Notes: a model not told the origin generated them from the letters alone. DNA of 64,000 bases from Monodelphis domestica (GCF_027887165.1 NC_077230.1:259226976-259290975); one strand, 5' to 3'. Positions 15,051 to 27,940 are shown, numbered from the stretch's first letter. Translations and numbers: made by a program.

Positions 15051-18000
15051 TCTAGCAAAATGTCTTTTTGAATTATAACTTGTTTTGAAGATACAACTAC
15101 TCTGCCAAATGTCACCCAATTTCATGAGACTTGGAAATATTTGTCAGCTACAAATTAAATTAATATTGGTCCTCTGAGATGTAAAACTGAAAAAAAGCAA
15201 ATGAATTTTCAAAACTAAAAAATTATTTTGATTTTCATATTTTTATAATAAATGACCATCAGGGCATAATAAAAAGGCCTATATTTTTTCTACCTCATTA
15301 GATAATAGAAAGTGGGATAAAGTATATGAAGAGCCTCCAAAGTAACTTTTCAATACATTCTACAGGGCACCAAGTAAATTAAATTAGATTTTATTTTAAC
15401 TCATTCTTTTATAGGATGTTTTAGTTATTCAAAGGTTTGAAAAAGTATACCTAAAATTCACTCTCAAAATTCATTAGAACTTTTGAGGATGTTATGAAAA
15501 AGGTTGTCTGACCTAGATTTAGTATATATTAAGTCTGGAGTGGCCCTAATTTTCGATTATCCAGCACTTAATACTTTTGTATTTACTCTTTCCTCTTCAT
15601 GTAACATAATTTAAATGTCAATCTCAATCCAAATACATAAAACTCATGTTGTTGCCATTCAGTGCTTATGGAAAGCAGGGTGATACTTCATAAAATGTAA
15701 CTAGTAAGAAACAAAGGGAGAAATTTGTGCTTTAGGCAGGGGCGTTGTAAAGAGTTTTGCTATAAATTATTCTAGACAAATATGTTTAAAATTGAAATGG
15801 ACTAAAGATGCCTTAGTTTCCTCATATATAAAATGAGAGGTTTGAATTAAATTACCTGTAAGTGTTTTATAGACTCTAATCAACCTTCTATTCTATGATC
15901 CTATAATCTTCTTACATTGAATAAATCATGAAGATTATATTCCTTCCATAGATAAGACTGTCTTTTTTTTTTACCTCCACAAGGCTGTCACTTACTGTGA
16001 CCCCATTACAGGAATAAGGAGGAAGAATCTCTATGATCCAGACATATATTACAAAGCTTTTGCCGATTTTTTCCCTCTCCTTCTAATTTTTGCTACCTAA
16101 ATCTATGAACCTTCTTTGAAAAGAGGTGAGAGAAATACAAATAACTTAAATAGCATCTCACTATTGGCTTACTTAATAATTGATAATAATCAGTACTAAT
16201 TCAATACTTGGTGAGAACCAGGATACCCAGATTATATCAGAGTGGTTTTTATCAAGTAGGTATTTAATAACTAAAATAATTTTGCATAAGGATTATTTCA
16301 AGCATATCTGCCCAAATTATGAAGCATTAGAATTACAATTGAGAAAGTAACTGAACTCCCTAGTTGTAATGTCAGGAGCTTTAACCGAAATTACTTTTGT
16401 GCTAATAACTGATGATGGTGTTTGTCATACAATTGCAATATTCATAAAATCCTTTATATCTTTAATATTAGAGAAGCACTTACTTGAATATACATATTAT
16501 GTGTGTACATGTATACAACATATAGATAGAGAAAAAATAGGTGCTAGATTAAAAACGCAAAGGTGAAGGCAAGATGCACACAAATATATACATGTATTAG
16601 AAAGGCAACCATCATTCAAAAAGATTCATTTTCTCTATACTGAGATACCTGAATTCCTGAATTCTATGGGAAATATGTAAAATAAGATAATTTCATAGAT
16701 GTATTTTTCCTTTTGGTAAAAGGCATATTTTATTGAGGTATAGTAGTTTCTACTCTCTTAAATATTGTTTCAAATACTACATATTACAGTATAATATAAG
16801 AAAGTTATGCTTAAACAAAGTAATACATTTTGAAAAACATTTTGCTTTGGCCAATCCACGAGCACTTAGATTAGAGAGGAACATTTTAGCTTAATATGTA
16901 CATGTTCTAATATGATAAATGACAAATCTTTCAATTTGGAATATTTTATTAAAAAAAAACATAAAGTAATACATAGGGCAAAGCTGAAATTAAAATAGCT
17001 TCTCTCTTGCCCACAGTCATGCATCTAAACCAGATATTTTAAATAAAAGGCATTGTTCTTTCTATTTTACAACATTAAGTCAAATAATCTGATGTCTCCA
17101 TCTAGAATTTTAAAGCTCCTCCCATTCACTTTAATACCAGGAAATCTTTTACTAGAATGGATAAACAATTTTATTTTATGAACTCTTTTATTTTTACCAT
17201 ATCTTTTAGAAATGGTTTGTTGCTTTTGTCAGTTAATGCATAACATCTAATAATAATATATTCTGTGGTACCTTTAAAGAACACATGTCAATCAACAATT
17301 TTCAGTTTATTGTGGATTAAAAAGTTTTAGATGCCTCAATATCCATGTGGGAGTCTGGATTATCTTTTTGGTGAATTGACTGAGAAATATACCATAGGAT
17401 TTGGAAGTCTGCTAATCTTACAGGCATGCAGCAAAATATACCACTAATATACCACTAGATGTACTTGAATTGATTCCCTTTATAGGTTTATCTTCTGATA
17501 TTGTTTGGAGCAATTAGTGATCTTTTATTCAATAATTCCAAGTATACATATTTTTAAGGATTTATTTTCTCAGGTTATCAAGTAACACTCACCTTAAAAT
17601 TGCATGTCTTTATTTTTGTACATCTTCCTGATTTACAACACAGAATTATGCTACTGACTTTTCATCAAAAACTCTCTTTATTTCAAAGCAAAAATTAGTA
17701 TTGTATGTGACTACATTAGGCAAGAACTCTCATAGAAGTAAATGATATATCTATGTACTTAGAACATAGTAGAAGGAGAAATAAGGGGCAGGCCACTCAT
17801 GTTTTCAATTAACATCTCACGAATTATTGAATATAACTTTTTCAATTTCTTCTTTTTCCTTATCATACAGAATACTTGTTTAATGATATTGAAGATGGAA
17901 TTCTTTGAAAAAATACATAGTTATGGTAATCAATGGCTGTACTATCAACAGGGTAGTAGGATGCATCCTCTGGACCAAAAATCTTGTTTTTATATGACTG

Positions 18001-18880
18001 ATTATAAGAAAAAAGTTAATATAGGATTAAAGAAGGCAAAATATTCCTCTTATTCTGTTAAATGACCTCTTTCTAAATTATGTCCATTTATTAGGTTCTT
18101 CTCTTAGTGATCCTTAGTTATCACTCAAGAGATAAATGGCAAAAAAATAGGCAAAGCTTGGTTCTTTTATTTTATACATCAAATATCTTGAGATATCCTT
18201 TTCCATTATTATTCATTTTAAATCAATTTCCCACCATCCTGCTAAAATTAAGGATACAAAGACAAAAACAAAATGAGCTGTGTGAAGAAGGAACTTATAT
18301 TCTATTAAGGAAATACTTATAATCAAATAAATATGAAATAATTTTGAGATTTAAAGAACAATAAGTGAATTGATGGTAAATGTTTAGAGAGATAGAAAGA
18401 CAGACAAAGACAGAGGCAGAGAGATATTTCTTGTTTTGAATTCCTCACAAAAAAGAGTATGAGAGATAAGTGTTGTAATTGGTTGTCCCCCAAACAATTC
18501 AGAGCTTTTAAAATGACAACTAAAACTGAAATCAGCACACTGTATGTCATGGACACAGGGAACATGTCAATCTCCTATAATTGTCACTAAAAAAATTAAG
18601 GATATCCTGCCATGCTATTACCATAATGTTCTGAGATGAACATGGTTACTTCAATTTAGATTATCTTGGTACTCTTTAGATAGATAGGTGGAACCTTCTT
18701 CAAAACAAACAAACAAACAAAAAAAAACACAATACATTGACATATCATCTGGTGAAACAAAATCTGGACAAAAATTGTATCATAAAACCCATCCTCCCTC
18801 CATGCAAAATTAACTGATTGGACTAGCTTGCATATGAAATCCTTTTCATCTCCAGAGCAATTATTCATTGAGGTACTTCA
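15051..18880. other. Intergenic, AT-rich
   Basis: No gene supported. 15,790-15,905 (TTAGTTTCCTCATATATAAAATGAGA) is a MIR 3' remnant. 18,700-18,728 is an (AAAC)n run. Open frames of 60-88 codons (16,369; 17,799; 18,107; 18,323 minus; 18,656 minus) show no motif I recognise. Confidence 0.55.
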
Positions 18881-18894
18881 AAAAAGGACTATGA
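18881..18894. repeat. Target-site duplication, 5' side of UBA2 retrocopy
   Basis: AAAAAGGACTATGA is repeated exactly at 22,472-22,485, at the far end of the retrocopy. Confidence 0.85.
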
Positions 18895-19405
18895 CAGGAG
18901 TTCCAGTCCTTGGTGGTTGCCTCACATCCCACTTCTGTATGCTTTTTCTCCTGCTCCCTCCCTTCCTCTGCTAGCTAGTGTGCCCATTGGTCTGGTGATG
19001 TGTTCATGGATGTGTCCTGCCTGTGAGGGGGAGGGTGGCCACCATGGTGCTCTTGCAGGGGCTGCCCAAAAAACTGGCAGAGGCTGTGGCTGGGGGCTTG
19101 GTGTTGGTGGTTGGCCTCTGTGGCATTGGCTGTGAGCTCCTCAAGAACCCGGTGTGCTTAGTGGCTTCACCCACATTGACCTGGTAGATCTGGATACTGT
19201 TGCTGTCAGCAACCTCAAAAGGCAATTTTTGTTTCAAAAGAAGCATGTAGGAAGGTCGAAGGCACAGGTTGCTAAGGAAAGTGTTTTACAGTTTTAACCA
19301 GAAGCTAATATTATAGCCTACCATGACAGCATCATCAACCCTGATTATAATGTGGAATTCTTTCTGCAGTTTACATTAGTCATGAATGTTTTAGATAACA
19401 GAGCC

Positions 19406-19699
19406 GAAGTCTCAGTAAGAAGTCACCAGCAACTCTGTTGAACATCCACTCCTCAGCAGAAGTAGCAGCAGAGATAGGCAGAATCTCCAGGAAGCTCACA
19501 GGAGAGGGAATCACTGTCTCTCTGGGTCCATCCCAGAATAACCAGACTGAAAACCTTCTGGACTCTCTCCTGACTGTTAGGGAAAAGCAGCAATCTCTCA
19601 TCCCCCAGGTTCTGGAATCCCTCTTGCTCTCCAGGACTTTCCTTGTATGACTTCCTGGTTTTGCAGGATTTCCTGTTCCTGGTAAAATTCCTTACAACA
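19406..19699 (-). mobile_element. Unrelated ~294-bp block replacing the middle of UBA2 retrocopy; probable LTR fragment
   Basis: UBA2 similarity stops at DNRA and resumes about 187 codons later, with 294 bp of unrelated, moderately GC-rich sequence between. On the minus strand it begins TGTTGTAAGGAATTTTACC at 19,699, which resembles an LTR start. Only one end looks natural, so it may be a truncated fossil LTR whose arrival was accompanied by loss of about 560 nt of host pseudogene. Family uncertain. Confidence 0.45.
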
Positions 19700-20351
19700 T
19701 TGAGGAAAGGATAAATCAGTTGGATATGACCCAGTTAAACGCTTTACCAAACTTTTCAAGGATGGTATCAAATATTTATTGAAATTGGATGAACTGTGGA
19801 GGAAAAGGAAGCCTCCTATGCCATTAGACTGGCCTGAAATTCAGAGTCAATAAATAAATTCAGCAGATCAACAAAATGATTCCACATTAGGATTAAAAGA
19901 CAAACAGGTTCTGGATATCAGGAGCTATGGCTGTCTTTTTTTCAAAGAGAATTGAAAACTTGAGAGTTCATCTAGCTGAAAAAAGGTGATGGAGCTGAAC
20001 TCATATGGTACAAGGATGGATTTTGTTATAGCTATAGCAAACCTCTGGGTGCATATTTTCAGTATGCATATGAAGAGTAGATTTGATATCAAATCAATGG
20101 CTGGAAATATCATTCCTGCAATAGCTGCCACTAATGCAATGATTGCTGGGCTGATAATCCTGGAACGTTTAAAAATATTATCAGGAAAAATATATCAGTG
20201 TAGAACAATCTTTTTGACCAAAAAGCCAGATCCAAGAAAGAAACTTCTTGTGCCTTGTGCATTGGATGCTCCCAATTCTAATTATTATGGTTTTGCCAGC
20301 AAGCCTAGGGTAACTGAAATTGAATGTCCACAAAGTCACAGTCCTTACATT

Positions 20352-21331
20352 TGTGATAAAGACAAATGGTTTGCAAAAACTGAGAAGTGAGAACATCAGA
20401 GTGAGTGATTTACAGGAGCATGTGACTAAGGGTCACATGGAAGCCTGAGGCTAGAGATCTGGGAAAGATTCTATGCTGTGATTTTTAAATTCTCTCCATC
20501 TTGCTTGGTCTAGCACCCAGAAATGTGAACACCCACACTACATGGGCATGTGCTAGCTAAAGACATATTAGAAACAACTAACTGCCCCCCTGGGCTGTCC
20601 TAAGTCAAGCTTGAGCCAACATTGGCATATGTGAGACACAGGAAGTGAGGTAGAGAACTGCCTCTGGAGTTCTGGTCACTTCTTGTGGAGAGGGCTGAGC
20701 GCCAGTTTGATCCTGGAACTCCAGCTTGGAGAAGCCCCTCAGATAGCTTTCCTTCAATAGATCACATGGGTGAGTGATAAGGACTGACTCCCCTTTCCCT
20801 TTGGCTCCCAGGCCAAACCCTTGAGTTCCGGCCCTGGCTCAATCCATTCTGACTTGAGTGTTTCATTTAGGATTTTATAAATAAAATCCTTGGTGACCAA
20901 TAATTATTATATACAGTCTCAACCCCTAAATTTAACCTTAACAATGCCCAATGGACTTCATCAGAGATCTCTTGGAAGGGCCTGAGTTTGAAGCTTGGAA
21001 AAGGCTTTCTCCTGGGACCAACAGAAGAAAAGAAATCTTTTGGATCTGGCTGCTGGCAGCTTTGAATGAAGAAGATTTAAGATAGACTAACAAACTGAAG
21101 ATCCTGGCCCATTTCATTGGACAGGAGTTCAAGGTGTGAGCTTGACTATTGGTTAAAGTACTGTTTATCTTAATACGAAAGTTTTAGATAGTTTATAGAT
21201 ACTAGATTGTTAAGATGATTAGTATAATTTCCTCCTAAACCCCTGTTCCTTCCTCTGCTTCCCAACCAATAAATCTGAATTTTTTATATGTTCCCTTTTG
21301 TTCTTTTCTCACCCAAATTCCAAGCATAACA
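20352..21331 (+). mobile_element. Solo LTR (ERV1-like) inside UBA2 retrocopy
   Basis: Fossil LTR of 980 bp, TGTGATAAAG at the left end and GCATAACA at the right, flanked by the 4-bp TSD CATT (20,348-20,351 and 21,332-21,335). The UBA2 reading ...VLT|LQDK is split exactly there. 20,770-20,912 matches the LTR at 1-342 (GGTGAGTGATAAGGACTGA, GACTTGAGTGTTTCATTTAGG, CCTTGGTGACC). AATAAA occurs near 20,875 and 21,268. No internal genes. It is younger than the retrocopy it entered. Confidence 0.82.
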
Positions 21332-22471
21332 CATTACAGGATGAGAGAGTGAATGAAAAATTTGCTATTGTAGCCCCAGTTATATAGATTGATGATGGCA
21401 AAGGAATCATCCTTATATCTTCAGAAGAGGGAGAAATAGAAGCTAATAATCACAAAACATCAGAGTTTGGAATTAGAAAATGGCAGCAGGCTTCAAGCAG
21501 ATTATTTCCTTTAGGATTATACACTACTGATCAATGTTCTCCATAGTAACAACCTAGAAAAATATTTGGAGTTTGAAATTGTTGGAGATGCTCCTGAAAA
21601 AGTGGGGATGAAGCAGGCAGAAAGTCAGCTAAAAACATCAGTAATGATGAAGAAGACCCTTCAAGTAATGCTTATGTCAATGAGGAAGACTCATCCTGAA
21701 ATAGAACATTAGCTAAAAAACAACATATCAATCAAAGAGGCCACATAACTGAACAGTCTGAAGAGCTAGAAGACATTATAGCATTAGAATTGAATGAAAA
21801 TAAACTTGATAATTTTTTATGGTCTTATGTTATCTGGGCATTTGTATCTGGCCTAGAACTAGACTAATTATTTCCTTAGTTGCAAAGGAAAAATCACACC
21901 AGTGACTTGAAGATGAGTCTTTTTTCTCCTTGATAAGGCATTCATTTGGAAAGTACCATGCTATACTGAATGTAATAGGAATTTAGTTTTTAAATACTTG
22001 AGAAAAAGTATTTGCTTAAATAGTCATTAGATGAAAGGCAATATACAGTGCATGTTGCAGCTTTTTATGTAAATATCTTTAGGTATAATCCAGTAGATAA
22101 AAATCCTGTAGTTTAGTAACATTAATATCCTGGTTATAAATACTACATCTTTATTTTTTACTAGGAACAATGTTTTAGCTCAGGTTTAATTGTTTTCACA
22201 TCTTCAACTAAACTGAGATGAATTCAAAGATGCTTCAAGAGCTGTGTGTTGAAACTTGTTTTAAAATATCAACTAGCACTATGTACATTACTGTAAAACA
22301 ATGCTAATTTACTCAGTTTATCATCTTGTACTGCCTGCTTTGTTGACATCAGAGAATTTTTGTATATTGTTACAGTTTTAGGTTATTTATATTTAAAGTT
22401 CTGTAAAACTAGAATATTCCTTTGCTGTACTTTTAGAGGGCAAAATAAATGATATCTTTATACTTGCTATA

Positions 22472-22485
22472 AAAAAGGACTATGA
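22472..22485. repeat. Target-site duplication, 3' side of UBA2 retrocopy
   Basis: Exact second copy of AAAAAGGACTATGA, just after the degraded A-rich tail. Confidence 0.85.
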
Positions 22486-23848
22486 AGGGAATAAGAACTC
22501 ATGAAATTGCTCAGGTAAACAAAGCAATCCACTGAAGGAATCCTATGTTGCTAACTTCTTTTATCATTCCCAAGAATTCTTTATTACTTACTAAATACAG
22601 AGCAGCACAACATTGCATCACTTTCTTTTCCAGGGAAAGCAGAAATGAATGAATCTGTTTTATCCTCATTTTGGGTATTATTCCCCTTTATTTTTGTTGA
22701 TTTGGGGAGAACAGTACCTTCCTTCCCAGGTTCCTCACTCTTTCTGACACTGTATTTGCAGCTGTGGTTATGAGATGATTCAGATTGGGAACACTGCAGT
22801 ACAGCTGAGTCTACACTTTGACTCGGCTCCCATTTTTGTTGTTGTTGTTCTTGCCTACATGGCTAATTTCCACTAGGAAAAAATCCTATACTGAAAATAT
22901 TTGCTTTTTCTCCTTAGCATATTATATCTGACAGCTAATCAGAAAGAGTTTTTGGCTTCACCTATGTCAATCACTGGAAGAAAGCCAATTTTTTTTTCCT
23001 TTTGGTAAATTAGAAGGCTCTGTTTCATTCCATCCCTAAACTCTTCAAATTGGTTCCTTCTTTAATATTGCAAAAATTCTTGGTGTACTTGGGTTTAGCA
23101 ATGTTGAATAATTAGTTTTTATTACTATCTTAGTTATGCCTCATGACAGAAATTTCTTCCTATAATATCCAGCACTGCCATCTCTGTCATAGGAATTCAT
23201 AGGAATGCATCTAGATGCCTCTCTTGTCCAAGATCTGCTGCAAACCAATGACAATTCTTTGTTCACTCAAACCAGAAGTCATAAACAAGATAACTGGATT
23301 GTTTTGATGGGTCAGAAGAGAAAGATGGACCAGAAATAATGATGCAATATATTGAGGTCAGGTCCCAATCTGTACCAAGAAAACTCTAAAACAGCCAGAG
23401 GGAGCTAAAACTGTCATAGAATTTTGGTGACTGAGACAATCAGCTGTCAAATGATACAATGATAGACTAAGAAATATAAAACCAAATCAAGTGGATCAGC
23501 TTGTACTTTGGGAAGCTGATAGAGTGTTGTTCTAACTGTAATGGGTATAGTATTTATTAAGTGATCTCAGAAACATGGCTTGGTTTCAAACTTTGTGTGT
23601 ACATTTATGTAGGGAATGTATTTAGACCAAAAATATATTATGCAAACACATACCCATATATACACACAAGCCCTAATAATTGCCTCTCTTCCACCCATAA
23701 CAATCCTTCATAAAGAATATAAAAGGTTTTTATCTATCGGGTAATTTATCATGAAGAAGAAAAATGTGTGTATGTCTATATATCTTTTTATATGTATACA
23801 TATGTTATAAATTTACAAATGTGTACACACACACACACATATATACAC
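22486..23848. other. Intergenic; (AC)n at the right end
   Basis: No gene supported. Slightly more GC-rich than the surroundings. 22,844-22,855 is a short (TTG)n run, 23,826-23,838 an (AC)n run directly beside the next LTR. Confidence 0.55.
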
Positions 23849-24559
23849 TGTAAGGGGGAAAAAGGGGTTATTTATAAAAGGGTTGGGCTGGATTATTTAA
23901 GAATGTGGTCACCAAGAATTTATTTAATTTCAAAGAGATTTATTTACAGTTTACTTACAAATTGTAGAAAAAGTGAAGTAAGAAATCAGAGAGAGGATAA
24001 GGTAAGATATCTAGCCTAAACACTAAGTAATTTATCTCCAGGCCCTGGCTCAACTAAGGCAGGGTAGTTTAATCCTCAATCAGATAGGCCTCAGCCCTTG
24101 TAACCTGAGATTGGGGGAAGTCTCTTCAGAAAAATCCAACAGTTAAGAGTCAGCTTTCACTCACCACATGTCAGTCTAAGGAACAGGGTCTCAGGTCCAG
24201 TCAGCAGGTCCTTCTGCCCCTCTTCACCAACCTCAATTTGAAAACATGAAGAATAGAATTCCTTCAGGAAGTTGTCACTCCCTTTAAAGACATTTTCTTT
24301 TGCATCACTTCCTCTGTCTTTCCCTAATTTTAAGTTTATGAATCACAGTTGATGCTCTGCTCTAGGACTGCCCAGAAGGACATCTACAGATTCTGATTCA
24401 TTACCCACTATTGCACACTTGGGTCATAGACCTCCCACTCAATGATTAAGTGGGATGTTTACAATTTTGATGATTATATCTAAAAATGGGCAGATCTCCA
24501 TACTCAATTTAAGTACAGTGTTCTAAAAATAGTCAGGGATTACAATTTAATCCTCACAA
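23849..24559 (-). mobile_element. LTR (ERV-type), minus orientation
   Basis: Fossil LTR. The right edge is inferred from CCTCACA at 24,553-24,559, which on the minus strand gives TGTGAGGATT, like the TGTGAAAGGG and TGTGATAAAG starts of the neighbours. The left edge ends in CCCCCTTACA. Its R/U5-like part (GGCTAGATATCTTACC, AAATAAATCTC, TTCTTGGTGACCACATTC on the minus strand) matches the LTRs at 27,123 and 63,622. I could not find a convincing TSD, perhaps because of the adjoining (AC)n tract. Confidence 0.65.
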
Positions 24560-25589
24560 TCATGGCAGAGTTAATTAATTTCATTGAATCAGGGGAGAGT
24601 TATATTTAATACATATATAACAATAAATGAAAGTTATACTAAATGTTGTAAGTATACAAAAGGTTGTCCTGTGCAGAAGAGCTTGCCATATAGAAGAAAG
24701 TTGTGTGCATATATACACATATACACATACATATATATGTATGAATATGCATATGAGCACATCTATAAGAAAAAAAATTCCTAATAATAGTTGTGGAAAA
24801 ATATAGGATAAATTTTTTAAGTTGTATTAGAGAAAAGATTCCTGCAATGGTATTAATTCTATTGGATAATTTCTGAGGTCCTGTTTAACTCTGAGATTCT
24901 GCTTTGTTTAGGCATCTGAAGAGAATTCTTCAATTTCCCTTTTAATTCATTGCTTGGATTTGGCTACTAAGAAATATAACATTCCCTATAAGGTGAGGTC
25001 TTTGGACACAAACTTTTTCAAATACATGATTCATTAGTAGGGAGTCAACAAGCTGTTGTTTATATCCTTATCAGGGGTGGACAGGAGAGAGCACCTCAGT
25101 GACCTCTTTTCTAGCAGGTGCTTCAGCATATAAAATGCAGAATTATATCTAATAGCCAAACTCCAGCTTAGTGTGATGTTATCATCCAGAGCTTTTTCAG
25201 CATAGTAAAATTTGGCAAAGAGAGATGCTAATTTTTATAGCATTAGTATATTCTGGTTTAAATCAATGTTATTGTTTTTTCTAATGGAAATTGTGAATAT
25301 GTAAATAAATGCTTAGTGCTTGTGCATCATTGACAAAAGAAGTTGCTTAAAACCAGAGATTTGTGAGATAGGTTTGTATCTCATCCACAAACTTATTTAA
25401 ACCCCTTGCCAGCTAATCATTTAATTGTACTGCAAAATGAGAAGCATGATCCTAATCCCTTGCAGTGTCAAAATGAATTTTAAGTCACATTTCAAAATAT
25501 TATTTTGTTGAAATTCATTTATCAAAAATTTGTCACCTGCAGCCACTATTCAAAGAATGATAACAAAAATATTAGTAATAATATCAGAA
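24560..25589. other. Intergenic, AT-rich
   Basis: No gene supported. 24,700-24,760 is a TATACACA/TATGTATG low-complexity patch. Confidence 0.55.
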
Positions 25590-25800
25590 TGGTGCTTAAA
25601 TTTTGGCAAAGTGCTTAACACCTCTTATCACATTGATCCTCACAAGAACCCTTGGATGTGAATTTAATTTTAAAGAGTGGAAAAGTGAAACAAATAAAGG
25701 TTAAATAACTTGTTAAAGAGTAAACCATTAATAAGTGAGATAGGATTAAAACTCTGGTTTATTCAACTCCAAATCCAATACTCTCCTCATTGTGTCATCT
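25590..25800 (+). repeat. MIR-like SINE
   Basis: GGCAAAGTGCTTAACACCTC, TTGATCCTCACAAGAACCC, GGTTAAATAACTTGTTAAAG and ACTCCAAATCCAATACTCTC in MIR core order. Confidence 0.65.
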
Positions 25801-27118
25801 AGTTTACTTATTTATATGTACTTTTAGAATAACAGACCTCTTTATTCACAGAAATACCATGGGGTGGGAAATACATATTTATTATATGTACTTTTATATT
25901 ATTTTATTATGTATATTGTATATATATGTATATATATTATGTATAATGTACTATTATCTGTACATACTTATTAAAATAGAAATAATTATTTCATTAGGGA
26001 AGGTAATTTTCAATGAGTAATACCCCTCTCCCAATTCAGATCAACACCTTCCTTGAAACTTTAAAGTCTAAAATCTTCTCTGAGCACTAGAGATTATATC
26101 ATGGCCAAGGTCTTACCACAAATATATGTTAGATATTGTAGTTGAACCCAAGTTTCTAGGTCAGCTTTTCATTCACCCATCATCATAGGGTTAAATGAAA
26201 ACAAATAAGGAATAGAGACTATGTTCAAATGGATATATCTTATCTATAAAACCAATTTGAAGCATATGAATTTAATGGAACAATATTTTCCTGTGAGAAA
26301 TGAAGACTAATATCAATGATATTTCCTTTATGTCACATGAATGTCAGACATAATTTCTATATTCTCATTGAGGAAATGAAAAATTTATAAGGAAAACAAA
26401 ATATTTAATATAAAACTGGTAGCATAACATAGGTAGAAAGTTGGACTTAAATTAAAGGAAGACATGAATTTGAGTCATAAGAGCTTTGAATTCAAAGGTA
26501 AGTTATTGAACCTCTCAGTGTCTCTATCTATTTTCTAAAAGTATTATTAGTAAGAGATAACTTGCTGATATGTCTCAGAAGAGGTTATTCCCACCCTGAG
26601 TTCCTTTCTCCAATAAAACCACAGATCCAGATCACTCTTATTCTCTACATCAAAGAGTTATAGGGTCCCAGATGAGGCAATCAGTGTTACTAAAAAATTG
26701 AAACCTGTCATTTCTATATCTGGAGAGTATGGTGGTTGAGACTAAGCATTGCATTACAGCTTCTGCCAGAAATAAACTAGTAAGGGCTCAGGAGAAAGGA
26801 AAGATAGATGGAAACATTCACCATTATGGAGTTTATAAATAATAAGTAAGAGACAATTATTAAGGAAATTTTTAGTGTATCTGAGCAAATATGTATAATT
26901 GCATAAAAACATTATTCAATTCATTAAGGGAGAATATATATATTTATATAAACATGAGAACTGACATATAGAGTTTTGAAGTTATTAGGAGATATATTGA
27001 GTGCTTGAATAACCTTGAATATTTATACTCATGGATATCAAAAACATATAGTCTATTAATGTCATGATACTACTGATCAACAAGCATATCATCATTTATA
27101 GTAAGTTATTTGATGAAA
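25801..27118. other. Intergenic with a MIR scrap
   Basis: 25,880-25,975 is an AT low-complexity patch. 26,430-26,545 (AAGACATGAATTTGAGTCAT ... TATTGAACCTCTCAGTGTCTC) is a MIR-like 5' half. Nothing else recognised. Confidence 0.5.
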
Positions 27119-27122
27119 GTGG

Positions 27123-27936
27123 TGTGATAATTAAAATAGTTGTGACAAAATAATAATAGTTTAAAAGTTGTTGTGGTTGACATTTATAAAAATTAACTCT
27201 TAAGTTACAAGGATATTAGTAGCTTTACTACAGTAAGGTAAAGATAGTAAAGAGAAAAATGTAGGATGGAGATAGAGAATTATATAGCCTAAAATGCATT
27301 AAGTGCCAATCTGAAGAGATCCAGCTCACCTCATATCAAGGGCTTCCTCAGGTCCCAACCTCCAACCAGTAGTCTCTTTGGCCAAGGATCTCACCAGAGT
27401 AAGCATCCTTCTTAAGTCTGAGCCATCAATGCAGGAATCTGAATCTGAATCTGAATGTTCACTAGAATCTGAAGAGAAACCAGAATGGGGAATTGCTAGA
27501 TTCAAATCTGAAACTCAAATCAGAAAGCTGAATGAGAATTTTACCAGCCTGCAAAGTGTCCCCTTCAGTTCGTGAGCCAGTTCAGATCTGAATCCAAAAT
27601 CAGAATCAGAATCAGGAAGCAAAGCCAAATCCAAAATGAGAGAGCCTCACTTCCTCTTGAGTCTCACCTTATAAGTACTTTACTCCACCCAACAGTTCTC
27701 CCACATCACATCTCAGGAACCAATCATAGTTCCTTAATTTGTCAACCATTGCCCAGGGGGAGGTGCTTATAGCATCCACTTCCTGTCTCCTGTGGGTGTG
27801 AACTTCCTTTCTCTGAGGGTATGAGCTTTTTCTAGTAAAAAGTTCTTCAAGTATCTAAGTGTGAAAGGAATAGCACTCCAAGTTCTTGATTGATTAAGTT
27901 AAAATAAACAAAGGGAGTTTTAAATTCCCTTTCACA
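27123..27936 (-). mobile_element. Complete solo LTR (ERV1-like) with 4-bp TSD
   Basis: Fossil LTR of 814 bp. On the minus strand it starts TGTGAAAGGG and ends TTATCACA; both outer edges carry GTGG (27,119-27,122 and 27,937-27,940). Promoter parts on that strand: a CCAAT-type ATGATTGGTT near 27,722, a TATA-like CTTATAAGG at 27,668-27,676, then clustered GATTCTGATT words at 27,583-27,620 and 27,434-27,474. The downstream R/U5-like part resembles 23,849-24,559. No internal region, so recombination between two LTRs has removed it. Confidence 0.85.
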
Positions 27937-27940
27937 GTGG

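Larger units (their letters stand above)
18895..22471 (+). pseudogene. UBA2: UBA2 processed pseudogene (whole retrocopy, interrupted)
   Basis: Dead retrocopy of the mRNA for SUMO-activating enzyme subunit 2, the catalytic half of the nuclear SAE1-UBA2 E1. About 150 nt of 5' UTR precede a good Kozak context and ATG at 19,044. Block 1 (19,044-19,405) covers roughly residues 1-121: GLPKKLAEAVAGG, VLVVG with the nucleotide-loop GAGGIG changed to GLCGIG, then DYNVEFF. Block 2 (19,700-20,351) resumes near residue 309 (VGYDPVK, KLFKDGIKYLL, WRKRKPPMPLDW) and includes HIFSMHMKSRFDIKSMAGN and RKKLLVPCALD. Block 3 (21,336-21,800) has FAIVAP, ILISSEEGE and the C-terminal EELEDIIALE. A 3' UTR follows to AATAAA at 22,444 and a short A-rich tail. 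The segment with the E1 active-site cysteine (Cys173 in human) is gone. Many stops and frameshifts. No introns, and exact 14-bp TSDs. Confidence 0.93.

Noticed and set aside
19986-20390. 134-codon frame as a functional short UBA2-like gene
   Set aside because: It is one surviving segment of the UBA2 retrocopy, its end lies in the inserted LTR, and it lacks the adenylation and catalytic cysteine regions.
27378-27772. Ser-Glu-rich frames (ESESESE, RIRIRK)
   Set aside because: They arise from GAATCT-type repeats in the solo LTR and are antisense to its orientation.
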